Part shown: piece by piece, positions 41,171 through 51,971 of the stretch
Layout of the letters: each line of letters starts with the position of its first letter
Numbering within the stretch: the stretch's first letter is position 1
NCBI RefSeq assembly: GCF_032854445.1
Contig: NW_027018004.1
Coordinates: 62,001 to 126,000 of the forward strand
From: Liolophura sinensis
Lineage: Eukaryota > Mollusca > Polyplacophora > Chitonida > Chitonidae
Reading direction: 5' to 3'
DNA: 64,000 bases
The notes under the pieces: generated by a model
What the model saw: only the letters and a program-made list of their open reading frames with translations
The model's database searches: none
What the model was told of the DNA's origin: nothing
Translations under genes and position numbers: made by a program

Positions 41171-44139
41171 CGTCGAAGATTTCTTATCAAACGAGGAACT
41201 GTGTTATTTCAATGATGGTTCTAATACCTATTTACATCCGGGTAACGGCACTTATTCTGCTATCGATCTCACTATCACAGATCCATCACTTCTCCTTGAT
41301 TTTTCTTAGAAGGTGCATGACGATCTTTGTGGTAGTGACCATTTTCCTATAATCCTGGAACATATCACTTCTATATAATTCTTTAGAACGTGTAGCTAGG
41401 TGGAAATTCGATAAAGCATACTGGATCGCATTTGAAATGTTCTGTGAGGCTAATATCTCTCCACAGACTCTCAAACCAGCAGATGATCCTATGTTAAAAT
41501 TTAACGAGCTTGTATTACGAGCTGCCGATGGAACTATACCTTAGACCTTGACAAATCCCAAATCCAAAAGTAAACCCTGGTACGACAATGACTGTCGTAA
41601 GACCATAAAGAACCGTAAAAAGGCTGAGCGCAGATTTAGTCATTGTCCCACTGATAATCATTTAAACCAGGTTCGTCGTTTTAGAGCCAAGATTCGTCGA
41701 TTACTCAAGTCCCAGAGACGATCTTGTTGGCCAAACTTTGTTTCGGCCATTACGTCAAAAACACCCATGCATAAGGTCTGGAACATGGTTCAGAAACTTA
41801 AGGGCAAAAATAATAAAGCCAAAGTCCAGCATTTGAAAGATGGAGATAATATATTTACTTCTCCATCGGATATAGCAATTAAATTAGCTGAGACAATTTC
41901 CAACAAATCTTGTTCTGAGAACTATACTATAAAATTCCAACATATTAGAAACCAGAAGGAGAACCAGAGATTAAAATGCCCTTTACTTCTAAAAATGTAG
42001 AAGATTTAAAGATTGTGTCTGTAAGACTATGGAACGAATGATAAATGATAGACTTGTTTGGTTTCTTGAAACCAACAAGTTTCATTCCGATATTCAATGC
42101 GGTTTTCGTCAAGGTAGATCCACTATGGATGACCTTGTTCGATTCGAAACCTTTATTCCCCAAGGCTTCATCAATAACGAACATGTGGTGTCCAGATTTC
42201 TTAACCTTAAAAAGCCCTACGACACCACATGAAAATATGGTATTTTAAAAGACCTCGTGGACATGGGAATTAAAGGTCGTTTACCTATATTTATATTTTA
42301 ATTTCTATCTGATCGTCAGTTTAAGGTACGGGTGGGGTCCATTATTTCAGACTCTTATTAACAGGAAATGGGTGTACCCCCTGGGCAGCATTCTATCACC
42401 AACTCTGTTTAGCATAAAAATAAATAGCCTACCCAACACATTAACATCGGGCACAGAGAGTTCTTTATATGTTGATGATTTCCTTATATGCTACCGAACT
42501 AAGAATATGAATAATATCGAACGTCAATTGCAGCTTTGTCTCAATAAGATCGAGAAATTAGAAATTTTTAACATCTAAAACCGTCGGTATGCATTTTTGT
42601 AATAAACGGAAACTTCATCTTGGTACTGAGCTTAATTTTTGTGGTGAACAGGTTAAAATTGTTGGAGAAACTAAAATTTTAGGTATAATATTTGATAGTA
42701 AGCTATCTTTTATGTCTTATATAAAAATGCTTAAAGCTAAATGTACAAAGGCTCTCGATATAATTAAGGTTGTGTCTAGCACCGATTAGGGTGCTGATCG
42801 ATCAGTTTTACTTAATTCATATCGTTCTTCGGAGAGGTCTAAATTGGACTATGGATCCATCATTTATGGTTCCGCTAGCAAGTCGTATATTAAATTGTTA
42901 GATCCTGTTCATCCCCAAGGTTTGACGCTTAGCCTTGGTGCTTTTAGAACCTCACCAGTTGAAAGTTTATACGTGGAGGCTAATGAGTCTTCTTTATATC
43001 ATCGACGTATAAAACAGAGCCTTCAATATGTTACAAAGCTTAAAGCACATCCAACAAACCCTGCCTACGACTGTGTTTTCAATCCATTATATGTAGACAA
43101 ATATACTAAATGTCCTAACAAGATCCCTTTATTCGGTGTTCGTGTTAGGGACCATATTGTGGGAGCAAACATAAAAACTTGAGGACATAGCTCCGGTGTC
43201 TTTTCCGGAGTCGCCCCCATGGCTTCTTCTCCAATCTAAATTGATATTTGATCTACGTAAATATAATAAATCTAATATAAATCTTATCATCATTCAGCAA
43301 AGTTTTGCTGAAATCAAGGCTCATTATATGGATTATTAGTTTATATATACTGACGGGTCAAAGGACGGGGACAGGTTTGCGGCTGCGGCTGTCTTAGAGC
43401 AGCGGGTCAGTTCTCTTTGTTTGCCACCTTCATCTTCCATTTTTTCTGCAGATGCCAGGGCTATGTAACTCCTGGCCTTGTATGTTTCCTTTTGGCATGC
43501 CCAGAGGGCAGTGATATGCAGCGACTCGCTGTCTTGCCTTTTGTCAATTCAGAATAATACATTTAAAAATCCATTTATACTTGAGATCATAGCCAAACAC
43601 CGAAAACTTATTAAAAGAGGTGAAGATATTATATTCTGTCGGATACCAAGTCACACTGGTATCCATGGAAACACAGTCGTGGACACAGGGAAGCGAAAGC
43701 TGCCCTATATAAACCTGTATCTCGGGTTAATATATCTTACACTGACGTGAAGTCTTAATATTCTTAAACATATTTGTCACCTTTGGCAGGGTGAACGGGA
43801 CTTGCAGATCCATAATAAACTGCATGCCATCCATCCTGCCATTGGCTACAATTCCTATACTTTCAAATGTCTCGCAGAGACCAGGTAGTTATAACGAGGT
43901 GTCGTATTGGCCACTCCCATCTTAAACACAATTTCATCTTAGATGGGAGCAGTGCTCCCGAGTGTGTTGGATTTGATGCACAATATGGCATCAAACATAT
44001 CTTGGTTGACTGTGTGGACTTTGCCCATGTTAGCCAAAGGTTCTACAGAGTCAACTCTATATATGATTTATTTGACTGCATCGCTGGCGATGTTGTCATA
44101 AATTATTTGAAGGTCATTGGCCCATATCATAAAATATGA
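41124..44139 (+). pseudogene. LINE-A ORF2: endonuclease remnant, RT, RNase H
   Basis: Starts near LDKIIQRNCRGLNV (the endonuclease start normally reads QWNCRG), then jumps to LCYFNDGSNTYLHPGN and GSDHFPI. The linker has KPWYDNDCRKTIKNRKKAERRFSHC. RT: ERMINDRLVWFLETNKF, a motif A decayed to FLNLKKPYDTT, SLYVDDFLICYRTKN (about 42460-42500) intact, and CTKALDIIKVVSS. RNase H: YTDGSKDGDRF, CSDSLSCLLS, HTGIHGNTVVD. The C-terminus CVGFDAQYGIKHILVDC is open at 43867-44139. Stops lie after 41310, 42000, 42230 and 42790. Dead. Confidence 0.83.
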
Positions 44140-44771
44140 ATTTTAATTGTCATAAATACCCATAGATAAACAGTTATAAACATATAGATTTATACGTGTA
44201 CTAGAACCCTGGTTTTAATGTTTTAACTCACTTTTTTCTTTTATACGATTTTAAACTTGTGTGCTTTTTGTTTTGCTTTTGATGTTTATATTGTCATATC
44301 GAAAACCATAACCGTCTCGCGTTTTCACCTTGTTCTGAAATATTGCCGACGTGGCGTTAAGCCATAATCATTCATTAATTCACTCTATCTCCCTTAACCC
44401 CTTGGGGTTTCCGGGGTGATAAGAATAGGACCTCAGGCCTCTAGGCAAGCTTGTTGTAAAAGACGACTAACGTAGAGCTCTTTTTTGTAAGTCCGGTGAA
44501 TATAATACGCTCACATCTTCTCGGTTGTGTGGGAGGCAACAGGGGAGCGACCTGTGTGCCGTGGGTTGCCACCCGTAATCTCCGAGGACGGGATCCTGGT
44601 GACTGAGGGCGTATTGGTCTTGCGAGATCCTCACGCCCAACCCGCCACTTTGGCCCTTTATTGGAGAGGGACGTGGGGTCGGACGGGCCTATCTGATCAA
44701 TCGGCTGGTCGCGTCAAGCCCTCCACATGATCCAGTTTGTTAAAAAAGGAGAAATGATTTTCCACTAAAAA

Positions 44772-46040
44772 TTGAAACAGAAAAATTCAGAAAACAGAAA
44801 TTATTTTCCTACATTTTTGGTTATTTCTAATAGAAATGAAGGCAACATGAAAATAAACCCATTCGTATTAAAAAAAAATAGAAAGTTATTCAGGAACATT
44901 AAAACAGGTCAAAAAAGAAATCTGGAAACATTTTTTGGAAGTTTCCAGAAAACAACAAAATATGAATTTACTGAAAATTCAAAATTTAGGAGAGCAGCCT
45001 GTTTCTGTTTCTCCACATAATACATTAAACTGCTGTGATGGCATAATTCGTCACAGAGACCAAGACCTTTCCGAACTAACTAAACAAAAAATAACTGAAG
45101 AGTTAAAACACCAAGGGGTGATACAAGTAAAACGCCTCGTAATTAAAAGAGATGTGAATCTCATTAAAACAAACACATATATGTTAACATTCAATAAACC
45201 GTCACTTCCGTCATCCATATTTATCAGGTCATATAGTTTAAGGGTGGAGTTGTTTATACCCAACCCCACCCGGTGTTTCTCTTGCCGGCAGTTTGGCCAT
45301 GGCAGGAGTCAATGCCGCAACGCGATAATCTGCTTTAGATGTGCGGAAGCAGGTCACGAGGGCTTCGACCGCACAGAAACAATAAAATGTTTGAAATGTA
45401 GTAGAGCCCACATGGCCTCTTCAAAGGACTGTCCTCTCTTCAAAAAAAAAGAAAAAGAAATCATAATCCTAAAGTGCAAAAATAATATATCATACCAGGA
45501 AGCGAAGCGTCTGGTCTTTGCTACAAATGGCCTTACTATATCTACATATGCCAATGATGTAAGGAAAACCACCGTTTCTGTGGGGATCCAAACAACTTTT
45601 ACTTGGCCCATTGACTAAGAACGGCCACAGAAACAGGTATTGAATTCCTTAAATAAGACAGCCAGCTCCACATGAGAAACTGATATACACCTATCCGAAA
45701 AACATAATATTTTACCTGATTATCCAGCACTTTCTTTATCTGACAAGACATCATGTGATCATGTGATCCAAATCTCGTAAATCCATTGATTCTTCACAGA
45801 AAACAACGGGTGACAAAAATAAATCTGAGAAAAATCATAAGAGGGATAAACCTATTGGCCCCCTTGGAGCGTCCCTCTAAGGCCACTAGAAACCCTGTCC
45901 AAACTTTTAATAAGTTTTTATCGTTGGAGGACGTTGATCCTTCGACATCATGTGCAGACGTGATAGATACATCATCTGCACCTGGGAGGCCACGGTCCAG
46001 ACATAAATCCCCTATACGCCTTCCTGCATGTCTTTCTTAA
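44772..46040 (+). pseudogene. LINE-A ORF1, zinc knuckles preserved
   Basis: The part at 44935-45618 is open for 227 codons: SPHNTLNCCDGIIRHRD, LKHQGVIQVKRLV, then three zinc knuckles RCFSCRQFGHGRSQC, ICFRCAEAGHEGFDR (the last cysteine replaced) and KCLKCSRAHMASSKDC (about 45270-45435), then SYQEAKRLVFATNG. The C-terminal part with LERPSKATRNPVQTFNK and RPRSRHKSPIRLP continues in another frame at 45786-46040. This variant is more diverged from the other gag copies than they are from each other. RNA-binding by family. Confidence 0.78.
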
Positions 46041-46823
46041 AGAAAATTATACAGTGGAATTGTTGATGTCTTAAGGTAAATCTTATTGAAACAACACAGC
46101 TAGTTCAATCTTTAAATCCAGTTGCCCTGTGTCTTCAGGAAACTCAAATGAAGACATCAGACAAAGATAAAATAAAAAATAAAATAAAAATTATACACTT
46201 TATAGCACTTAATCTTTTAAAGAACAGCGAGCTGCAGGCGGCTCTGGATACAGAGCTTCAGGCTTTGGCTGTTCGTGTTTCATTGTCTGAAGCAATAACA
46301 TTATGTTCGGTGTATATTCCTCCTAACATTTCTTTGTCACCTTTACAGTAACCTAATTTAATAGAACAACTGCCAAACCGTAATAATGGGAGATTTTAAT
46401 TCCCATAACCCCCTTCGGGGCAGTAATAACATAAATTATAAGGGCAATATAGCGGAAAAGTTCTTATTAAGGAGGAACTGTGTTATTTCAATGATGGTCC
46501 TAATACCGATTTACATCCGGGTAATGCCGCTTACTCTGCTGTCGATCTCACTATCACAGATCCATAACTTCTCCTTGATTTTTCTTGGAAGATGCATGGC
46601 GATCTTTGTGGTAGTGATCGTCAAGACCGATCTACTTTAGATCACCTTGTTCGATTCAAAACCTTTATTCGAGATGGCTTAATTAATGACGAATATGTGG
46701 TGTCCATATTTTTTGACCTTGAAAAGGCCTTGAAAAATATGGTATTTTAAAAGACCTTGCGGATATGGGCCTTTAAAGGCCGATTACCAATATTTGTATA
46801 AGAATTTCTATCCGATCGTCAGT
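46041..46823 (+). pseudogene. LINE-A endonuclease and RT start, decayed
   Basis: AP-type endonuclease blocks: LIIQWNC-like start (about 46043), NPVALCLQETQM (about 46115-46150), LQALAVRVSLSEAITLCSVYIPPN (46256-46330) and MGDFNSHNPLRGSNN (46386-46430), then NCVISMM and HLHPGNAAYSAVDL-type text. At 46621 the sequence jumps to RT (QDRSTLDHLVRF), with motif A truncated (FFDLEKAL) near 46720. The endonuclease would nick the target. Frames are broken by stops at 46348 and others. Confidence 0.75.
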
Positions 46824-46827
46824 TTAA

Positions 46828-46852
46828 CACGCAGACTCAATAATGGGGTGCA
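46828..46852 (+). repeat. Left terminal inverted repeat of the TTAA transposon
   Basis: 25 bases from CACGCAGACT to GGGGTGCA, directly inside TTAA. It matches the right end except at one position (G at 46834 against A). The pairing stops sharply after GTGCA. Confidence 0.93.
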
Positions 46853-47025
46853 TTTGCCAGACGGTAATTTCGAAAAATAAAGTATGAGTGATCCACCATA
46901 TTTTGTTTGTTTTTAGTCATTCATTAATGGAAGAATCTCCATGTGAATTATTTTTATCATCACTTCACCAGTTTTCTATGAATACAGGATTATGTTTTGC
47001 CTAATTAAGAGGTCAGTTTCCGCCA

Positions 47026-47787
47026 GAAATGTACGTTACTGATCGACTGAATTGATTCACCCATCAGAAGATTCCTCTGATATTCACCGAATTTTCTCTG
47101 AAATTGCATTGATACACTTTTACTCATTTTGTTCCGCCAGCGAACTGTGTATCTGGAGAGAACAGTTCGATTTGGCCGATATGTGCGCAATAAAAAACCG
47201 AGCACCCTGTACATCCATAGTTGAAAAAGTAGAATGGCTGAGTTAGCGTTCGTGTTGTGTCTGATGAACTAAAATTAAACGGCTGGAATCCAATTATCAA
47301 GTCTGGAAAATCAAATTAGATTTATTGATGAACAAAACTAAAACAGCTTGTTACCGATATTTTGAGTGGTATAGCAAATCTCGAAATAATATTTTCGGAT
47401 GAGCAAAGTAACGAACATTTCAGAAACTGAACGAAACTGAAATTTTACATCTCCGCTACATCCGCACTTGATTTATACAACTATATCTCTCTATACCGTT
47501 AAAAGAAATGAAGATACACACAATGAAAACGTTCTTGTCGCGTTTCAAATCACGATGGAGAACTTTACACCAAATTGTAATAATTCAATTCATAAAGCAC
47601 GTCAAGGTCTATTATAGGCCTAGCACCCTGCTTATCAAACAACGGAATTATAGATGTAAAGTGTTTAAGATAACTTTGTGAAATGACATCATAGTAAAGG
47701 TAAAATTAACATATTTAGGCATTACATATATGCTTAACAAATGTTTTTCAATGTATTTTTGTTTGTCACGCTCGAAATGTTCGTTAC
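47026..47787. repeat. Subterminal 14-bp motif copies, left side
   Basis: GAAATGTTCGTTAC and its inverse GTAACGAACATTTC occur at 47408-47421 (inverse) and 47774-47787 (direct), with a one-base variant GAAATGTACGTTAC at 47026-47039. A degenerate form is near 47815. The remaining sequence between the left terminus and the gene end (46853-47921) is AT-rich and noncoding. Such arrays are transposase-binding sites in Ac and Spm-type elements; that role here is inferred. Confidence 0.8.
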
Positions 47788-47921
47788 ATCCCCAAAAATA
47801 TATCGTACCATGCCTCGAATGTCCGTGTTTGCTACATCCATGAAAACAAAAACGTGTCAGTCACTGTTTCTTTCATTATTAAAAAAAAAGTAGTTGTTTT
47901 CGGTACATCGTTTGAAAATGT

Positions 47922-50435
47922 TTATAATTCCTCAGCGAAAGTGTCAATTTTATCCCAGTCCTCTTTTGGAATGACAAACATCCTCTTGGATTTGCCGGAT
48001 GCCACTGGTTGAGAAACTTTGCACCTTACATCGTCCTTTTTGCACCAGATCACGTCCTCTCGCACCGGCCACTGAAACGTTTTCTCCATCCTTTTCATAA
48101 ATGAAATCAGATAAATGTAACCAGATTCATCCGCTGGGTCGACCTCCAGAATCTTGCCAATATACCACGTGCCTTCATAAAAGGCCACAACAAAGTCGTC
48201 AACGTTGTATACCTCAGGTCCAGTGGACAAGTCAGATCCTTCCCTTTGGTCATCACGCAGGCAGGGTTCAGAAGGACGCTCCACGTTTTCCTGTGGACTC
48301 TCCGCGTCATCCAGTGAGGCGTGTTCCTGTCTCCACTGAGAACAATAATTCCCGTTCAGACATGCGTCGCAATAGCAGCTTACATCTCGTACAAATATAC
48401 AGCTGTTACCAAGACCTACCACAGCGTGTATTTTCATTGTCCCTTTGATAGGCTTTGTCTTTGAATCGGCCAAGTCGTTTGCAGTTATTTGGCAGCTCTC
48501 TCTAGTTATGTACCTAAATTTCACATTATGCATGTTACAGACTGGCGACTGTGTCCAGGCGAAGAAGTCGGATGCTTCTTGGATTACAGCTTTCCCTGAT
48601 TTCATTGCTTGATCCGCCATTCTTTTTGTAACGCCACCCAGAACATCACACGGACCTTTGCCGTGCCCCGCCTCAAAGTAGTTCCAGAAAGCCTTTAGAC
48701 CAGTCTCAGCTATGTGATTGGCGACAATGTGGAAAATCGTTTTATTCCGATATTGGCTTGTCGGGCTATCTGTCCAGTAGTGAACACACTCAACGGCAGG
48801 GTCCAATTCCTTGACATCGGCAACAATCTGTTTGATGAAGGTAACAACTGTTATGGCGTTGTGTGCAAGTTCATCCGAGATGATAACGAAACTTTGATGT
48901 TTGATTGGTTCTTGCTCTGATGTCTTAGTGTAGATTACTGTCGGGTGAAGAGTTACCAAAGTCTGGTTCCAATACGCTGACTGAATCTCTTCTGCTGATT
49001 TACATGCATAATTCTCAGCAAAGTCCATGTGAACAATTGCATGGTGCAGGGGAAGTTTTTCTTTAAGTAGGCGTATCTGTTCATACTGTGTTTTCATTTT
49101 ATAGACATGTTCCTTAAACTCTGTTGTTTGCAGTTCCAAATGCTTGACAAAATCCTCCTTGCTTTTATTAACTTTGACAATTTTCATCAGCATTTTCTTC
49201 CTTCCTTTTTCTTCTACAGTTACACGCCTCCATTGCTCAAAGTTCAGTTCCTCCCTCACAATATCTTCTTCTGTAACTGGCTGTCTTTCCAAGTACTTTT
49301 CGGGATTGACAGAAATTTGAACGCCTTCTCTTTTAATTGCCTTTAGAAGCAATGCCATATTCTGGTGTTTGGTGCACAGACAACTGTCCCGCGTGATAAA
49401 CGATGTTGTAAGGATGTATTTCGGTCGAATTCTTTGAAACGACGATAACGACAGGGTTGCAGAAGGATTTTCGCTGAGGAATTTTATGTGTAAGTTTGAT
49501 AGATAATCCGTCAAAACTCGTTTTTGCTGCGTTTTGTTTACCCCAACCTTGACTTTGTCCGCTTTCCCAGGGAGATTCCTGCTGTTGTCATCCCTCTCCA
49601 AAAAACTTATCACTTGATCTCTGTACCGTCTCACTTCTCTGAATCTTTCTTGTTTCTTAATGTCTACGGTCTTGCTACGTACTCTCCCTAATTTGTTCCT
49701 ACTTGCTCCTGTTCTTGCACTGACAAAGGTGATGCATCTGTATTTTCTGACAATACGTCCAGCTATAATATTATTCAAGATCTTTCGTCCTCTCCGGTTA
49801 TTCCCACTTCTAGCTAACCGAACTTCCTCTAACAACGCATTTCCCAAAAGCAGCTGTCTCCGAACCTTACGACCTTGTTCCTCGTTGAGTCTGGCTTCTC
49901 TGATTTGTTTCTCCGTTTGACTTCTTGGTGACTTGGGTGATTTCTCAACTAACTTTTTCTTCAGGCGTTGAAACTTGCGAAGTGTTGTTCTGTGTTTTCT
50001 ATTTAAGTCGTGGAATTGAGTCCGTAATTTTGATAATTCTTTCGCTTTCTTTGACAAACTCCTGCTAATTCTTTTCCTAGATCCATTTCGCCTATTGTTA
50101 AAAGGCAATCGTACAATAAGATTTGATGGACTGGCTTGTGATCCAGGGCTGTCATATCCGCTACTATCCATGTTTTCACCAATCCGTTGATTTTCGATGG
50201 CGGCTTCTGCTGCTTCTGCTGCAAGTCTAGCTTCTTCCTTCCTTCTTCGGCGATGTCTCTTTAGCGTTTCGTTGTTCTTCACGTTCCTCCTAATCCTGTC
50301 TCTTCTGCTGAGTTGTGCTGATGGCACATAGTTTCTTCTCCGTCTCTCCCTTTCCTTCTTCAAATATTCTTCATTATTCTTTGCTTTCTGTCTTTCTCGG
50401 TACGCCCTTTGGATTTCAGCTCTCGACTTTGCCAT
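47922..50435 (-). CDS. Transposase-like protein of the TTAA element, 837 aa
   Basis: Uninterrupted from ATG 50435 to the stop at 47922. Residues 1-75 are extremely basic (RQKAKNNEEYLKKERERRRR, RHRRRRKEEARLAAEA), and 125-165 form a second basic coiled-coil, plausible DNA binding. Near 330-360 a Cys/His set reads RDSCLCTKHQN. The core has HMDFAENYACKSAEEIQSAYW (Asp near 471), VHYWTDSPTSQYRN (Asp near 556) and YFEAGHGKGPCDVLGG (Glu near 588), a D, D, E order fitting an RNase H-fold transposase. Cysteines follow at CYCDACLNGNYC. The C-terminal VDDFVVAFYEGTWYIGKILEVD to WPVREDVIWC looks like a Tudor/SH3-type barrel. Upstream CTTACCTACCTTTTAG just before the ATG resembles a splice acceptor. Confidence 0.8.
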   Translation of the reverse strand: MAKSRAEIQRAYRERQKAKNNEEYLKKERERRRRNYVPSAQLSRRDRIRRNVKNNETLKRHRRRRKEEARLAAEAAEAAIENQRIGENMDSSGYDSPGSQASPSNLIVRLPFNNRRNGSRKRISRSLSKKAKELSKLRTQFHDLNRKHRTTLRKFQRLKKKLVEKSPKSPRSQTEKQIREARLNEEQGRKVRRQLLLGNALLEEVRLARSGNNRRGRKILNNIIAGRIVRKYRCITFVSARTGASRNKLGRVRSKTVDIKKQERFREVRRYRDQVISFLERDDNSRNLPGKADKVKVGVNKTQQKRVLTDYLSNLHIKFLSENPSATLSLSSFQRIRPKYILTTSFITRDSCLCTKHQNMALLLKAIKREGVQISVNPEKYLERQPVTEEDIVREELNFEQWRRVTVEEKGRKKMLMKIVKVNKSKEDFVKHLELQTTEFKEHVYKMKTQYEQIRLLKEKLPLHHAIVHMDFAENYACKSAEEIQSAYWNQTLVTLHPTVIYTKTSEQEPIKHQSFVIISDELAHNAITVVTFIKQIVADVKELDPAVECVHYWTDSPTSQYRNKTIFHIVANHIAETGLKAFWNYFEAGHGKGPCDVLGGVTKRMADQAMKSGKAVIQEASDFFAWTQSPVCNMHNVKFRYITRESCQITANDLADSKTKPIKGTMKIHAVVGLGNSCIFVRDVSCYCDACLNGNYCSQWRQEHASLDDAESPQENVERPSEPCLRDDQREGSDLSTGPEVYNVDDFVVAFYEGTWYIGKILEVDPADESGYIYLISFMKRMEKTFQWPVREDVIWCKKDDVRCKVSQPVASGKSKRMFVIPKEDWDKIDTFAEEL

Positions 50436-50509
50436 CTAAAAGGTAGGTAAGTTGAATAAAAGAAATGAAACATTTGGAAAAACCCATGCAGATATACGTG
50501 GGTGTCACT

Positions 50510-51786
50510 GAAATGTTCGTTACCATGCAAAGCATTAAATTCACATCATTTTCTTTTAACATGCACATAGAATTTACATAAAAATGACAAATATAAACAC
50601 GCTGATTAAACAATCTCACAGATGTGCTAAAAAAATAAAGATTTCACTTCCGCAGAACTGCACCTAAACCTTATCAAGTATACGCACTTAGAATCCTGTA
50701 AATCTTACACTATTTATTGTGCAACTTAACTCAAAATTATCACATTATTAGCGTAATTAAGCCAAATCAATTACGTTTGGAAACTAAAAAAAAGATGCTT
50801 TAGACCAGTAACAAAAATCTGTTAAGTCCAACGAAAACAAAAGACGACAAAACAACCTTTAAAATACCAAGAAATGTTCGTTACTTTTGGTTACGTACAT
50901 TTCATTACAATAAAAACATGCTAGACCCCAAAACTCCCGTCGTTGTGTAGAATTTTGATTTCTACAGCCTGCAGTGATATACTTTGCACCTTTACAACGC
51001 GTATTTATTTGAAGAAATCGTTCCTATAAAAAAGGTAGAAATTCGTTGTAACCATACCTGTCATCGAAAGGCTGGAAATCTCAAAATTCAAGTCGGTGTG
51101 TACGATTTCGTCCACAACACGCTTTCAGAAATATGGGGGGAGACAACTTTGTCATGCGCAAAAACATCCAGAGCTGATTATCTGCCTTCAGCGTGCTACG
51201 TCACCACAGTTTCGTATAACCTGTCACGAACATTTCCATAACGTACATTTCGGGCTCCATTATATCACGTGTTCTGCTGTATATCTTATGAGATATGCCT
51301 GGTTCTCTGTCTAGATTCTGTTTCCTATGCGACAGGTCTATGTACTGATAAAACCATTTCAATGATATTTTGCGTCGTAGTGTAGTATTTTGGTAACGAA
51401 CATTTCATCCCCTTAATTATACACCAACAGATGTGAATACAGAGGTACAGGTAAGGGATTATTTGTGCGTAATTCTGTGATGTTGAGTAATGAAAAGAAG
51501 CCAGAATGGTTAGAAACAGCATGTCCTGGACATACATATTCAATTTTTAAAAGATTTTATGGTACCAGATCATAATGTAACGAACATTTCATGTAATTCA
51601 GCGACACCTATATTTCGTACCGCATGTTCCCTTGTGTGAGTGTAATCAAGGGGATTTTTCATGGTAAGTATAACTGAAGATCTACTGAATAACAACGGCA
51701 CTGTACAGTGCCTACAGCCAAGTTCTATTCGCCCAGTTATTTGCGCATTGTTGACATTCAGTGCCGGCGACAGTAACGAACATTTC
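50510..51786. repeat. Subterminal 14-bp motif copies, right side
   Basis: GAAATGTTCGTTAC at 50510-50523 and 50871-50884. The inverse GTAACGAACATTTC is at 51393-51406, 51577-51590 and 51773-51786. Near matches are TCACGAACATTTCC (51224-51237) and ATAACGTACATTTC (51238-51251), which lie back to back. The two copies nearest the gene are in one orientation and those nearer the terminus in the other. I see no copy of the motif outside the transposon. Confidence 0.85.
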
Positions 51787-51942
51787 ATTTACGGTTGTTT
51801 GTCGCCGTATCCAGAGATAACACTCGATATGTTTACTGGTTTATGTGTGGGAATATTAGGACACGCACACATATGATAAAATGGCATGCATTTCCAGCAG
51901 TTCCATTCGTCCATTTTCCATGTAATCCCCAGCGACATCGAT

Positions 51943-51967
51943 TGCACCCCATTATTGAGTTTGCGTG
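51943..51967 (-). repeat. Right terminal inverted repeat of the TTAA transposon
   Basis: Inverted partner of 46828-46852, ending TTGCGTG directly before TTAA (51968-51971). Confidence 0.93.
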
Positions 51968-51971
51968 TTAA

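Larger units (their letters stand above)
39255..44376 (+). mobile_element. LINE-A copy, 5' end to 3' tail
   Basis: The most complete LINE-A here: 5' end (about 39268, CCCGTGGGGTGTCTGGG), untranslated region to about 39860, ORF1 to about 41150, ORF2 (endonuclease, RT, RNase H, C-terminal Cys/His) to 44139, 3' region and tail to 44376. It has internal deletions in the endonuclease (after NCRGLNV, about 41175) and before the RT (about 42003), and several stops. The next LINE-A starts within about 10-20 bases of its tail, in the same orientation. Confidence 0.87.
46828..51967. mobile_element. TTAA-flanked DNA transposon with intact transposase-like ORF
   Basis: A 5,140-bp unit. Termini: CACGCAGACTCAATAATGGG... 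at 46828-46852 and its inverted match at 51943-51967, 25 bases with one mismatch (CACGCAGAC against CACGCAAAC). TTAA stands on both sides (46824-46827 and 51968-51971), while undisturbed LINE-A copies have one TTAA at this place (CAGTTTAAGGTA). One minus-strand gene fills the middle, and both subterminal regions carry a repeated 14-base motif. TTAA targets are known for piggyBac and Kolobok-type elements. The protein does not look like piggyBac; Kolobok or a less described superfamily is possible. All parts are intact, so it may be young or active. Confidence 0.93.

Noticed and set aside
46828-51967. Assignment of the TTAA transposon to piggyBac.
   Set aside because: TTAA fits, but the protein lacks the piggyBac transposase blocks and C-terminal cysteine-rich end, and the termini do not start with CCC/TTAACCC-type text.
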